Positions 17,261 to 29,452 of a stretch of DNA of 64,000 bases are shown here, in pieces. Below the pieces are notes generated by a model that saw only the letters and a program-made list of their open reading frames with translations, was not told the DNA's origin and ran no database searches. A program made the position numbers and the translations under genes. This DNA is from Amycolatopsis lexingtonensis. Its GTDB lineage: Bacteria; Actinomycetota; Actinomycetes; Mycobacteriales; Pseudonocardiaceae. The stretch's first letter is position 1. The number at the start of each line of letters is the position of its first letter. Location of the stretch: assembly GCF_014873755.1 (NCBI RefSeq), contig NZ_JADBEG010000001.1:4652501-4716500 (forward strand), read 5' to 3'.

Positions 17261-17860
17261 TCAGAAGCGGCTGTCGTGCCGGGCTTCGGCCCACGCGCGG
17301 TCCCACGCCGCCGAGTGCAGGCGGCTCAGGACGAACCGGCCGGCGCCGTAGAGACCGGCCAGCGAGCCGGTGATCGCGACCCACAGCAGGATCGCCGCGA
17401 AGACGCCGTCGGCCGCCGAGGTGGCCGGGGAAAGCGGCTCGGTCGTCAGGTCGCCGTGCTGGTCGAGCCACACGGACACGCGCGTGCCCGCCGGGCTGCC
17501 CGCATCGGCCAGGACGTCGCCGGTGTGCCGGGCGCCGCGGGCGTCGAACCAGGCGGCCTGGACCGTCGTCTGGTCGGCGGGCGCGCCGGCACCGTCGGTG
17601 CTGTAGGTCTGGCTGGGCGCCGCGGCGAGGGACACCGCCGTCGCCGGGTGGCGGGTCGCGCGCTCCTGCTCGGCGCGGACGGTCTGCGCCGCGTAGGTGT
17701 CGGAGCCGAACGCCGCCGCGAACGGCACGGCCAGGAACGCGCCCGCGATCACCAGGAGGAGCAGGAGGGACTCGAGCCGGTCGCCCGTCCGCGCCAGCGG
17801 GTTGCGCCCGGGGTGCAACCGGCGCCGGAACCGGGCGATCCGTCCGCTGGGCCTGCGCAT
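17261..17860 (-). CDS. Rv1733c-like membrane protein
   Basis: The 199-residue product starts at ATG 17860, behind GGGAGGAG. It has two transmembrane helices, one near residues 30-50 (LLLLLVIAGAFLAVPFAAAF) and one near 160-180, with an extracytoplasmic domain of about 105 residues containing VQAAWFDARGARHTG and TRVSVWLDQHGDL. This layout matches the Rv1733c family of mycobacterial and streptomycete membrane proteins, whose function is unknown. It converges with the Smr gene; the two stop codons abut. Confidence 0.75.
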   Translation of the reverse strand: MRRPSGRIARFRRRLHPGRNPLARTGDRLESLLLLLVIAGAFLAVPFAAAFGSDTYAAQTVRAEQERATRHPATAVSLAAAPSQTYSTDGAGAPADQTTVQAAWFDARGARHTGDVLADAGSPAGTRVSVWLDQHGDLTTEPLSPATSAADGVFAAILLWVAITGSLAGLYGAGRFVLSRLHSAAWDRAWAEARHDSRF

Positions 17861-17979
17861 GCGCGACTCACTCCTCCCAGAAGACGTCATCTCGATAACA
17901 GTGTGCGCGCAGGGGGTCGACTTTCTCTCGTAAATGGGATGCGGCCCACCTGTGAACCGGTGCACAACCACCCGGTCGG

Positions 17980-19089
17980 CTAACTCGCCGCGATCGCCGA
18001 CCACAGCGCGTGAGCGATCTGGGGCCCGGTGACGTCGGTGTGGGCGCGCACGAACCGGTCCGCGCGGAGGTTGTGCGGCACCCCCGGCCGCCAGTGGTAG
18101 GTCCCGCTCACCGGGAACAGCTCCCCCGTGACGGCTTCGGCGGTCCGCTGCGCGCCGTTGCGGCCCATGCCGCCGTACGGGCTCGACGCGTCCCCCGTGA
18201 GGGACGCCGTCTGGCCCGCGATCCGGGACGCGATCGCGTAGGCGACGCCGACCGCGAGGTCATTGGCGGTGTGGGTGACGAGGATCGGGCCGGTCACCAC
18301 CCGCTCCTCCAGCACCCGGCGGAACGCCCCCGGCTCCCCGCCGCCCCAGTCCGCCGCGAAGCCGTGGTGCGAGAACGCCGCCTGCAGCAGGGTCAGCGTC
18401 GCCAGCGAGCCGGCCGGGCGCGCGTTGGCGGCCGCCGTCACCAGCCGGCCGCCGAAGCTGTGGCCGACGAGGTGGATCTTCGGCCGGGTGAGCGTGGCCA
18501 GGAAGGGCGCGAGCCCGCGTTCGCCGACGGTCCCCGCGCGGACCTTCATCTCGTAGTAGGCGAGGAAGTCGAGGAGGTCGGGGGCGCCGAGGCGGTCCAT
18601 GACCGTGCCGCCGGGGAGGCCGAACAGCTGGGCCGACGCGTCTTCGCGGTCGTCCGCACCGCGGGAGGCCACCGAAAGCAGCGCGGCGGCGAACGCGGTG
18701 CGCGCGGTCGCGCGGGCCGGGAGCGCGGGCACCAGCCCGGCCGCCGCGTCGATGGTGAGCCGCTGCTCCGGCACGAGGTCCCGCAGCTGGTCGAGGCGCT
18801 CGTCGAGGCTCGCGCCGGTCTCGACGCCGGCGATCTTCCGCGACGGCCACAGCACGCACGCGAACCCGACCCCGTGGCCGGGCCCCGCCACCGCGCGCAT
18901 CGACCCGGCCAGCGCCGAGTAGAGCAGGCGCGCGATCAGGTGATCGTTGTTCCAGCCGTGGCAGAGGACGACGAGGTCGGTGACGGCCGGATCGGCCGCG
19001 AGCTCCCGCACGGCCGCACCCCGGTCACCGACGACGGCACCCGCCCGGTCGAACTCGACCTCGGCGGCCGGGAATCCGCACAGCTGCAC
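17980..19089 (-). CDS. Alpha/beta-hydrolase (lipase-like)
   Basis: This 369-residue protein is started at GTG 19089 because GAGGAGG lies just upstream; the frame opens further up to 19128. Key features are LVVLCHGWNND near the N-terminus (oxyanion region), the nucleophile elbow GHSFGG near residue 220 and a C-terminal segment with HW/HNL residues that may hold the catalytic histidine. A long, Ala-rich cap lies between them. The family resembles uncharacterised serine esterases. Substrate unknown. It points the same way as the hsa genes but is separated from hsaB by 88 bases and probably belongs to another unit. Confidence 0.7.
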   Translation of the reverse strand: MQLCGFPAAEVEFDRAGAVVGDRGAAVRELAADPAVTDLVVLCHGWNNDHLIARLLYSALAGSMRAVAGPGHGVGFACVLWPSRKIAGVETGASLDERLDQLRDLVPEQRLTIDAAAGLVPALPARATARTAFAAALLSVASRGADDREDASAQLFGLPGGTVMDRLGAPDLLDFLAYYEMKVRAGTVGERGLAPFLATLTRPKIHLVGHSFGGRLVTAAANARPAGSLATLTLLQAAFSHHGFAADWGGGEPGAFRRVLEERVVTGPILVTHTANDLAVGVAYAIASRIAGQTASLTGDASSPYGGMGRNGAQRTAEAVTGELFPVSGTYHWRPGVPHNLRADRFVRAHTDVTGPQIAHALWSAIAAS

Positions 19090-19177
19090 GGGGTCCTCCT
19101 CAGGCGACGGCTCCCGGGGAAGTCGCACCCACCCCGGCGCCCGTTACTGGGAGCCACCCGTTCGGCACACCTGCCGC

Positions 19178-22633
<3,456 letters not shown>

Positions 22634-22666
22634 GCGCAGTCCTCTCTCTGGCTCACTGCGCCAAGA

Positions 22667-24265
22667 CTAGAACACGTTCTCGTTTTTGTCGAGAACACCC
22701 TGCGCCAGGGCGCTGTTGATCCCCGCCCTGCGGCCGGAAAACACGCAGTCGGCCAGCGACAGACCGCTCACGTAGGACCTGGAACAGATTCCCACGGCGG
22801 TGCGGCCGGCGGCGTACAGGCCGGGGATCGGCTCCCCCGCCGTGCTCCGGACCGCGCCGGAGTCTTCGTCCACGACCAGGCCGCCGAGGGTGAGCATCGG
22901 CGTGGGGTACCCCAGGTTGGGCCGCACCGAGATGTCGATGAGCGAGTACGGCGGCCGCTCGAGCCACCGGCGGAACTCGTCGGGCTTGCCCGCCGGATCG
23001 CGGTCGCCGTGGTAGGCCTCGACGCTCGCGCGCAGCCCCTGCGGATCGACGCCGGCCTTGCGCGCGACTTCCTCGACCGTCGCGCCCGTCACGCGGCCGC
23101 GGCGCAGCAGGTACCGCAGCTGCAACCCCTGGAACCACTGGCTTTGCGCCTTCGTGTCCCGCCGCGCCTCGGCGACGATCGGCGCGTCGACGAGCAGCCA
23201 GCCCTTGCTCCCGTGCTCCTCGATGAGCTTCTCCCCGACGGCGGCGCCGTACCGCGACTCGTCGATGACCCGGCGGCCCGCGGCGTCGACGATGATGCCG
23301 CCGAGGAACGCGCTGGGCGGCGTGATGAACCGCCACGCGGAGATCCGGCCCAGTTCGCCGGTCGCGGCCCCGGCCTCGACGCCAAGCCGGATGCCCGAGC
23401 CATTGTCGGCGGACGTGCCGAGCGGCAGCCCGCCGCGGTACTTCGGGGCGTGCTCGCGCACCATCTCGCGGTTCGCGATGAACCCGCCCGCGGCGAGCAC
23501 GACCCCGCGCCGGGCGGAAATCCGCAGCTCACGGCCGTGCGTGCGCTCGAAGCGCTCGACCCGCCGGTGCAGCGACTTGCGCAGCGACGGCACGTAGATC
23601 CCGGGTTTCGCGGCGTACCGCGCGAACCGCTGGTGCCGGGCCCGCACCCGCGCGGGCGCGTCGCTCAGCGAGTCGGCGATGAGCCCGGTGACGCGCCCGT
23701 CCTCCTGGAGCAGGCTGCGGGCGTGCGTCTGCGTCAGCACCCGGATCCCCCGCTTGCGCACGGCCTCCTTCAGCCGGGTCATCAGCATCTTCCCCGAGGT
23801 CCCCGGCCCCTTGACGCGGTGGCCGCGCGGGGCCGGTTTCGCCGCGTCGCGGAAGCCGCCCGCCGCCTCACTGCCGGAGTAGTACAGGTAGTGGGCGTCG
23901 CTCGGGTACGACGTCTTGTACGGGCACAGGCTGCCTTCGAACGGCACGCCGTTGCCCTCCAGCCAGGTGATCATCTCGCGGCTGCCTTCGCAGAACCGCC
24001 GCAGCGTCTCCTCGGCGACGACGTCCCCGGTCTCGAGCCGCAGGTAGGCGTACATCGCGTCGACCGAGTCGTCGACGCCCGCGTCCAGCTGCTGGGCGGT
24101 CCCGCCGCCCGCGTAGACCACGCCCCCGCTGACCGCGCTGGCGCCACCGCCGTCGAACCGCTCGACGATGACGACGTCGGCGCCCGCGTCGGCCGCTTCG
24201 AGGGCCGCGCACGCGCCGGCCGCTCCGAACCCCACGATGATGACGTCCGCGACGAGTTCGTCCAT
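22667..24265 (-). CDS. 3-Ketosteroid Delta4-(5alpha)-dehydrogenase-like flavoprotein
   Basis: The 532-residue FAD protein begins with VIIVGFGAAGACAALEAADAG (read as VIIVGFGAAG then ACAALEAADAG) and belongs to the fumarate-reductase/KstD superfamily. The C-terminal motif SYVSGLSLADC gives Y498-x-S500, the same Y-x-S pattern reported for the catalytic Tyr466/Ser468 of Rhodococcus Kst4D, and a Tyr in VIDESRYG fits the third residue. KstD instead has Y-x3-G, as in the divergent gene at 24468. It would convert 5alpha-3-ketosteroids to 4-ene-3-ketosteroids. The assignment rests on motifs; a different steroid flavoprotein is possible. Confidence 0.72.
   Translation of the reverse strand: MDELVADVIIVGFGAAGACAALEAADAGADVVIVERFDGGGASAVSGGVVYAGGGTAQQLDAGVDDSVDAMYAYLRLETGDVVAEETLRRFCEGSREMITWLEGNGVPFEGSLCPYKTSYPSDAHYLYYSGSEAAGGFRDAAKPAPRGHRVKGPGTSGKMLMTRLKEAVRKRGIRVLTQTHARSLLQEDGRVTGLIADSLSDAPARVRARHQRFARYAAKPGIYVPSLRKSLHRRVERFERTHGRELRISARRGVVLAAGGFIANREMVREHAPKYRGGLPLGTSADNGSGIRLGVEAGAATGELGRISAWRFITPPSAFLGGIIVDAAGRRVIDESRYGAAVGEKLIEEHGSKGWLLVDAPIVAEARRDTKAQSQWFQGLQLRYLLRRGRVTGATVEEVARKAGVDPQGLRASVEAYHGDRDPAGKPDEFRRWLERPPYSLIDISVRPNLGYPTPMLTLGGLVVDEDSGAVRSTAGEPIPGLYAAGRTAVGICSRSYVSGLSLADCVFSGRRAGINSALAQGVLDKNENVF
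22668..22681 (-). promoter_or_regulatory. KstR operator upstream of hsaADCB
   Basis: TAGAACACGTTCTC matches the KstR half-sites TNNAAC and GTTNN with a 2-base centre. It lies 35 bases before hsaA and overlaps the stop codon of the upstream flavoprotein gene. Confidence 0.75.
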
Positions 24266-24282
24266 GGTCGGTACCCTAGAAC

Positions 24283-24296
24283 TGAAACACGTTCTC
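24283..24296. promoter_or_regulatory. KstR operator, left box of the kstD divergent region
   Basis: TGAAACACGTTCTC fits TNNAACNNGTTNN. It lies 18 bases from the start of the minus-strand flavoprotein gene and probably controls it. Confidence 0.7.
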
Positions 24297-24339
24297 GTCT
24301 ATGGTTGCCGAAGCGGCTCCCAACTGGATACTCATTTCG

Positions 24340-24353
24340 TGGAACACGTTACC
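24340..24353. promoter_or_regulatory. KstR operator, right box of the kstD divergent region
   Basis: TGGAACACGTTACC has the AAC-N2-GTT core. It is 44 bases from the first box and about 115 bases before kstD, so the two boxes can serve the two divergent operons separately. Confidence 0.65.
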
Positions 24354-24467
24354 GATTCGGCCCGGAAGAAGGCGGATGCGGGCAGGCGCGGACCCACTCG
24401 ACGGCACCCGTTCCGCCGTGGCTGACGGCCGGATCGGTAACCATCAGCTCAGTACAGGTGAGGTGGC

Positions 24468-26132
24468 ATGACGGAGCAGTTCGACGTCGTCGTCGTCGGC
24501 AGTGGCGCCGCCGGGATGACCGCCGCCTTGGCCGCGGCTCACCACGGTCTCAGCGTCGTCGTCCTCGAAAAGGCGGCCTGTTTCGGTGGCTCGACCGCCC
24601 GCTCCGGCGGCGGGGTCTGGCTGCCGGGCAACCACGCGCTGCGCGCCGCCGGGATCGACGAGCCCCCCGAGCGGGCCCGCGAGTACCTGGCCTCGATCGT
24701 CGGCGACGTCGTCCCGGCCGTCCGGCGCGACACGTTCCTCGACCACGGGCCCGAGGTGCTGAAGTTCGTCTGCGACCACACGCCGCTGAAGTTCCGGTGG
24801 GTCCGCGACTACAGCGACTACCACCCCGAAGCCCCCGGCGGGCGGCCCGGCGGCCGCTCGGTCGAGCCGATGGCCTTCGACGGCAAGCTGCTCGGCGCCG
24901 AACTGGCCCACCTCGAACCGCCGTACAGCGCTCCCCCGCTCGGGGTACCGATCACCCAGGCCGACTACCGCTGGCTGAGCCTCCTCGCGCGGCACCCGCG
25001 CGGGAGCGTCCGGCTGCTGTCGCTGGGGCTGCAGTGGCTCGCCGGAAAGCTGCGCGGACAGCGGCCGCTCAGCATGGGGCAAGCGCTTGCGGCCGGGCTG
25101 CGGGTGGGCCTGGCCGACGCCGGTGTCGAGGTCCGGCTGAACACGCCGCTGGTCGACCTGCGGCTCGAAGGCGACCGCGTCACCGGCGTCGTCACCCCGG
25201 ACGGGGTCGTCGGGGCCCGGCGCGGGGTGATCCTCGCCAGCGGCGGGTTCGAGCAGAACCTCGAGATGCGCGAGAAGTACCAGCGCGCGCCGATCGGCGT
25301 CGACTGGACCGTCGGCGCGGCCGCCAACACCGGCGACGGCATCACCGCCGGCATCCAGCTCGGCGCGGCGCTCGACCTGATGGACGACGCCTGGTGGGGT
25401 CCGACGCTGCCGCTCACCGGCGGGCCGTGGTTCGCCCTGGCCGAGCGGTCGCGGCCGCGCTGCATCATGGTCGACGCGCGCGGGCAGCGGTTCGTCAACG
25501 AGTCGGCGCCCTACGTCGAGGCCGTGCACGCGATGTACGGCGAGGGCGACGGGCCCGGCGAGCACATCCCGACCTGGCTGGTGTTCGACCAGCGCTACAA
25601 GGACCGGTACATGTTCACCGGCATCGGGCCGCGCCAGCCGCTGCCCGGCCGCTGGTTCAAGGCCGGGATCGCGGCGAAGTCGTCGACGCTGGCGGGGCTG
25701 GCGCAGAAGATCGAGGTGCCGGCCGACGCGCTCGAAGCGACCGTCCAGCGGTTCAACGGCTTCGCGCGCAAGGGCGTCGACGAGGACTTCCACCGCGGGG
25801 TCAGCAAGTACGACCACTACTACGGCGATCCGCGCAACAAACCCAACCCCAGCCTCGGCCCGCTCGACAAAGCGCCGTACTACGCGGTCAAGATCGTGCC
25901 GGGCGACCTGGGCACCAAGGGCGGTCTGCGCACCGACGAACACGCGCGCGTGCTGCGCGAGGACGGCTCGGTGGTGCCCGGTCTGTACGCCGCGGGCAAC
26001 GTCAGCGCGGCCGTGATGGGCCGGACCTACGCCGGGCCGGGCGCGACCATCGGGCCGGCCATGGTGTTCGGCTACCTTGCGGCGACGCGGCTGGCGAACG
26101 AAGATCAGGGCACCACGGGAGGCGAACGATGA
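24468..26132 (+). CDS. kstD: 3-Ketosteroid Delta1-dehydrogenase
   Basis: This 554-residue flavoprotein starts with VVVVGSGAAGMTAALAAAHHG (FAD motif, read as VVVVGSGAAG then MTAALAAAHHG). The C-terminal motif TYAGPGATIGP supplies Y521 and G525, matching catalytic Tyr487 and Gly491 of Rhodococcus KstD1; tyrosines in DYSDYHPE and NESAPY match the other two. It introduces the 1,2 double bond, needed with KshAB for opening ring B. It heads the kstD-kshA-orf-kshB-hydratase operon and its stop overlaps the kshA start. KstR boxes lie upstream. Confidence 0.93.
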   Translation: MTEQFDVVVVGSGAAGMTAALAAAHHGLSVVVLEKAACFGGSTARSGGGVWLPGNHALRAAGIDEPPERAREYLASIVGDVVPAVRRDTFLDHGPEVLKFVCDHTPLKFRWVRDYSDYHPEAPGGRPGGRSVEPMAFDGKLLGAELAHLEPPYSAPPLGVPITQADYRWLSLLARHPRGSVRLLSLGLQWLAGKLRGQRPLSMGQALAAGLRVGLADAGVEVRLNTPLVDLRLEGDRVTGVVTPDGVVGARRGVILASGGFEQNLEMREKYQRAPIGVDWTVGAAANTGDGITAGIQLGAALDLMDDAWWGPTLPLTGGPWFALAERSRPRCIMVDARGQRFVNESAPYVEAVHAMYGEGDGPGEHIPTWLVFDQRYKDRYMFTGIGPRQPLPGRWFKAGIAAKSSTLAGLAQKIEVPADALEATVQRFNGFARKGVDEDFHRGVSKYDHYYGDPRNKPNPSLGPLDKAPYYAVKIVPGDLGTKGGLRTDEHARVLREDGSVVPGLYAAGNVSAAVMGRTYAGPGATIGPAMVFGYLAATRLANEDQGTTGGER

Positions 26133-27265
26133 CGCAGGAGTCCGTACGCACGATCTACGCCGGCGAGCCGCCGACCAGGTTCGCCCGCGGCTGGCACTGC
26201 CTCGGCCTGGCCGAGCGATTCCGCGACGGGAAACCCCACGCGGTCACGGCGTTCGGCACGAAACTCGTCGTGTTCGCCGACTCGAAGGGCGGGCTGAACG
26301 TCCTCGACGGGTACTGCCGGCACATGGGCGGCGACCTCACCCAGGGCAGCGTCAAGGGCGACGAGGTCGCCTGCCCGTTCCACGACTGGCGCTGGAACGG
26401 CAAGGGCAAGTGCGTCTCGATCCCCTACGCCAAGCGGGTTCCGCTGCGCGCGCGGACGCGGGCCTGGACGACAGTGGAGCAGAACGGCCAGCTGATGGTC
26501 TGGCACGACCCGGAAGGCAACCCGCCGCCCGAAGAGCTGGCCATCCCGCGGATCGAGGCCGCCTACAGCGACGAGTGGAGCAACTGGACCTGGGACGAGA
26601 TCTTCATCGACGGCTCCAACTGCCGGGAGATCATCGACAACGTCGTCGACATGGCCCACTTCTTCTACATCCACTACGCCTACCCGACGTACTTCAAGAA
26701 CGTCTTCGAGGGCCACATCGCCACGCAGTACCTCAACACCAAGGGCCGCCCGGACATGGGCATGGCCTCGAACTACGGCGGCGAGGACAACCTGCTGCGC
26801 TCGGAGGCGTCGTACTTCGGGCCGTCCTACATGATCAACAAGCTGGTGAACTCGTTCCAGGGCTACGAAATCGAGAGCGTGCTCATCAACTGCCACTACC
26901 CCGTGACGCCGACGTCGTTCGTGCTGCAGTACGGCATGAAGGTCAAGAAGCAGCACGGGCTCACCGACGAGCACGCGGACAAGATCGCCGCGAAGCTGGC
27001 CCGCGGGATCGGCGCCGGGTTCCTGCAGGACGTCGAGATCTGGAAGCACAAGACGCAGATCGACAACCCGCTGCTGTGCGAAGAGGACGGTCCGGTCTAC
27101 CAGCTTCGCCGCTGGTACCAGCAGTTCTACGTCGACGCCGCCGACGTCACCGAGGACATGACCCGGCGCTTCGAGTTCGAAGTGGACACCACGAAGGCGA
27201 ACGAGGCGTGGGCGGCCGAGGTGGCGGAGAACCTGGCGCGGCAGAAGACCGAGGCGGAAGTGTGA
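26129..27265 (+). CDS. kshA: 3-Ketosteroid 9alpha-hydroxylase oxygenase, KshA
   Basis: The 378-residue Rieske oxygenase has the 2Fe-2S ligands C63-x-H65 and C82-x2-H85 (YCRHMGGD and CPFHDW) and the mononuclear iron motif DNVVDMAHFFYIH around residue 175-187. These are diagnostic of KshA. With KshB it hydroxylates C9 of the steroid, which with the Delta1 bond causes ring B to open. ATG 26129 overlaps the kstD stop as ATGA. Confidence 0.94.
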   Translation: MTQESVRTIYAGEPPTRFARGWHCLGLAERFRDGKPHAVTAFGTKLVVFADSKGGLNVLDGYCRHMGGDLTQGSVKGDEVACPFHDWRWNGKGKCVSIPYAKRVPLRARTRAWTTVEQNGQLMVWHDPEGNPPPEELAIPRIEAAYSDEWSNWTWDEIFIDGSNCREIIDNVVDMAHFFYIHYAYPTYFKNVFEGHIATQYLNTKGRPDMGMASNYGGEDNLLRSEASYFGPSYMINKLVNSFQGYEIESVLINCHYPVTPTSFVLQYGMKVKKQHGLTDEHADKIAAKLARGIGAGFLQDVEIWKHKTQIDNPLLCEEDGPVYQLRRWYQQFYVDAADVTEDMTRRFEFEVDTTKANEAWAAEVAENLARQKTEAEV

Positions 27266-27519
27266 CCACCGCCGAACAGACCGAGTTCCTGACCGGCGGG
27301 CTGCGGCCGCACGAGTGCCGCAGCTGCGGGACGTGCGTGCTGGTCAAGAAGAACAGCATCCAGCACACGAGCATCCAGTGGACGTCCCGGCCCGCCGACA
27401 CCTGCCCGGTGTTCGCCGACGCGGACGGCCCGTCGGCGCTGCTCGACACGTGCCCGAAGCTGGCCGACAGCATCGGCGACGCGGTGCGGGAGGGCTCGCT
27501 GGCGGTGGCCGATGGCTGA
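27262..27519 (+). CDS. Small Cys-rich protein between kshA and kshB
   Basis: The 85-residue product is not a known ferredoxin. It has H17, then C19-x2-C22-x2-C25 in HECRSCGTC, and later C48-P and C64-P (DTCPVFAD and DTCPKLAD), so it could bind a metal ion or an iron-sulfur cluster. It overlaps kshA as GTGA and kshB by eight bases, so all three are translationally coupled at equal spacing. Its position between oxygenase and reductase suggests an electron-transfer, cluster-delivery or assembly role for KshAB. That is inference; no function is recognised. Confidence 0.8.
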   Translation: MTTAEQTEFLTGGLRPHECRSCGTCVLVKKNSIQHTSIQWTSRPADTCPVFADADGPSALLDTCPKLADSIGDAVREGSLAVADG

Positions 27520-28543
27520 GCGGGTCTACACGCTGACGGTCGCCGACGTCGTCGTCGAGACGCCGGACGCGCGGTCGGTGGTCTTCGAGATCCCGCCCGA
27601 GCACGCTTCGGCTTTCACCTACCGGGCCGGGCAGTTCCTGACGCTGAAGATCCCCAGCGACCGGACCGGTTCGGTGGCGCGGTGCTACTCGCTCTCGAGC
27701 GCGCCGCACGAGAACCGCGTGCAGGTGACGGTCAAGCGCACGGACGGCGGGTACGGGTCCAGCTGGGTCTGCTCGTCGCTGGAGCCGGGCATGCAAGTGG
27801 ACGTGCTCGCGCCGGCTGGCGTGTTCTGCCCGGCTTCGGTGGACGAGGACTTCCTGCTGTTCGCCGGCGGCAGCGGCATCACGCCGGTGATGGCGATCCT
27901 GAAAACGGCGCTGGAGACCGGATCCGGCCGGGTCGTGCTGGTCTACGCGAACCGGGACGAGAATTCGGTGATCTTCGCGGGCGAGCTGGCGTCGCTGGCG
28001 AAGCGGTACGGCGACCGCCTGGTCGTCGTGCACTGGCTGGAGAGCGTCCAGGGCCTGCCGGACGTCTCGCAGCTGCGCGGGCTGGCATCGGCGTACACCT
28101 CGCACGAGGCTTTCCTGTGCGGGCCGGCGCCGTTCATGGCGGCCGTGCGGGAGGCGCTCGGGCAGCTCGGGGTGCCCCGGGACCGGGTGCACGTCGAGAA
28201 GTTCACGTCGCTCACCGGGAACCCGTTCGAGGACGCCCCCGCCGAGGAGGCCCCGGAGTCGGACGCTGCACCGGCGTCGCTGACGGTTTCCCTGGACGGT
28301 TCGACGCGGACGATGTCCTGGCCGCGGCAGCGCAAGCTCCTCGACCACCTGCTGGACGCCGGGATGGACGCGCCCTACTCGTGTCGCGAGGGACAATGCA
28401 GCGCGTGCGCGTGCCGGGTCGTCTCGGGCGAGGTGAAGATGCTGCACAACGAGGTCCTCGACGCCGAGGACATGGCGGACGGCATCGTGCTGGCCTGCCA
28501 GTCGCTCCCGGTCACCGACGACGTCTCGATCAGCTACGAATAG
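27512..28543 (+). CDS. kshB: 3-Ketosteroid 9alpha-hydroxylase reductase, KshB
   Basis: This 343-residue reductase has an FAD domain (ARCYSLSSAP), an NADH domain (GGSGITPVMAIL and FLCGPAPFM) and a C-terminal plant-type 2Fe-2S domain with cysteines in SCREGQCSACACR and a fourth in VLACQS. This is the KshB/PaaE-type order. It passes electrons from NADH to KshA. The start ATG 27512 lies inside the Cys-rich gene. Confidence 0.93.
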   Translation: MAERVYTLTVADVVVETPDARSVVFEIPPEHASAFTYRAGQFLTLKIPSDRTGSVARCYSLSSAPHENRVQVTVKRTDGGYGSSWVCSSLEPGMQVDVLAPAGVFCPASVDEDFLLFAGGSGITPVMAILKTALETGSGRVVLVYANRDENSVIFAGELASLAKRYGDRLVVVHWLESVQGLPDVSQLRGLASAYTSHEAFLCGPAPFMAAVREALGQLGVPRDRVHVEKFTSLTGNPFEDAPAEEAPESDAAPASLTVSLDGSTRTMSWPRQRKLLDHLLDAGMDAPYSCREGQCSACACRVVSGEVKMLHNEVLDAEDMADGIVLACQSLPVTDDVSISYE

Positions 28544-28551
28544 GAGCCCGC

Positions 28552-29397
28552 GTGCCCATCAACCCCGACGTCGCGATCGGCGCCGAGATCGGCGAGGTGA
28601 GCTTCGCCTGGACGTCGTCGGACGTGCTGCTGTACCACCTGGCGCTGGGTGCGGGGCCCGACGAGCTGCGCTACACCTACGAGCAGGACCTGGTGGTGCT
28701 GCCGACGTTCGCGACGGTCGCGGCCAACCTGCGCGTGTTCGACCCGCCGGCGGTGTCGTTCCCCGGCGTGGAGATCGATCTGGCGAAGGTGCTGCACGGC
28801 AAGCAGGAGATCACCCTGCACGGGCCGATCCCGGCGTCGGGCAAGGCGGTGGCGAAGTCGCGGATCGCGGACGTGTACGACAAGGGCAAGGCCGCCGTGG
28901 TGATCCAGGAGGTCTCGGTCACGTCGTCGTCGGGTGATCCACTGTGGACGGCCCGGTCGAGCATCTTCGCCCGCGGCGAAGGCGGGTTCGGCGGCTCGCG
29001 GGGCCCGTCGGACCGCGTCGAGTGGCCATCGCGCGACCCGGACTTCGTCTTCGAGACGCCGACGCTGCCGCAGCAGGCGCTGCTGTACCGGCTGTGCGGC
29101 GACCGCAACCCGCTGCACGCGGATCCCGCGTTCGCCCGGGCGGCGGGCTTCGACCGGCCGATCCTGCACGGGCTGTGCACGTACGGCATCGTCGCGCGGG
29201 TGCTGGTGAACGAGTTCCTCGACGGCGACCCGGCCCGCGTGGCGTCGTTCGCGGCGAAGTTCGCCGGCGTGGTCTTCCCCGGCGAGACGCTGCGGATCCG
29301 GGTGTGGCGCGAGGACGGCCGGCTGCTGGTGACGACGTCGGCGGCCGACCGGGACGACGCCCCGGTGCTGGCGGACACGGTGCTGTCCACGCTCTGA
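28552..29397 (+). CDS. MaoC-type 2-enoyl-CoA hydratase, ChsH3/Hsd4B-like
   Basis: The 281-residue double hot-dog protein starts at GTG 28552, eight bases after kshB. The second half has the MaoC hydratase motif LYRLCGDRNPLHADPAFA followed by GFDRPILHGLCTYG, with catalytic D and H. Length and context match Rv3538 (ChsH3/Hsd4B), which hydrates steroid-CoA enoyl intermediates during side-chain beta-oxidation. It closes the kstD operon. Confidence 0.85.
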   Translation: MPINPDVAIGAEIGEVSFAWTSSDVLLYHLALGAGPDELRYTYEQDLVVLPTFATVAANLRVFDPPAVSFPGVEIDLAKVLHGKQEITLHGPIPASGKAVAKSRIADVYDKGKAAVVIQEVSVTSSSGDPLWTARSSIFARGEGGFGGSRGPSDRVEWPSRDPDFVFETPTLPQQALLYRLCGDRNPLHADPAFARAAGFDRPILHGLCTYGIVARVLVNEFLDGDPARVASFAAKFAGVVFPGETLRIRVWREDGRLLVTTSAADRDDAPVLADTVLSTL

Positions 29398-29452
29398 ACC
29401 CCGCCCGCGCGCCCGCTACCGTGGAGGGGAGCGACTCGGGAGGACGAACGCG

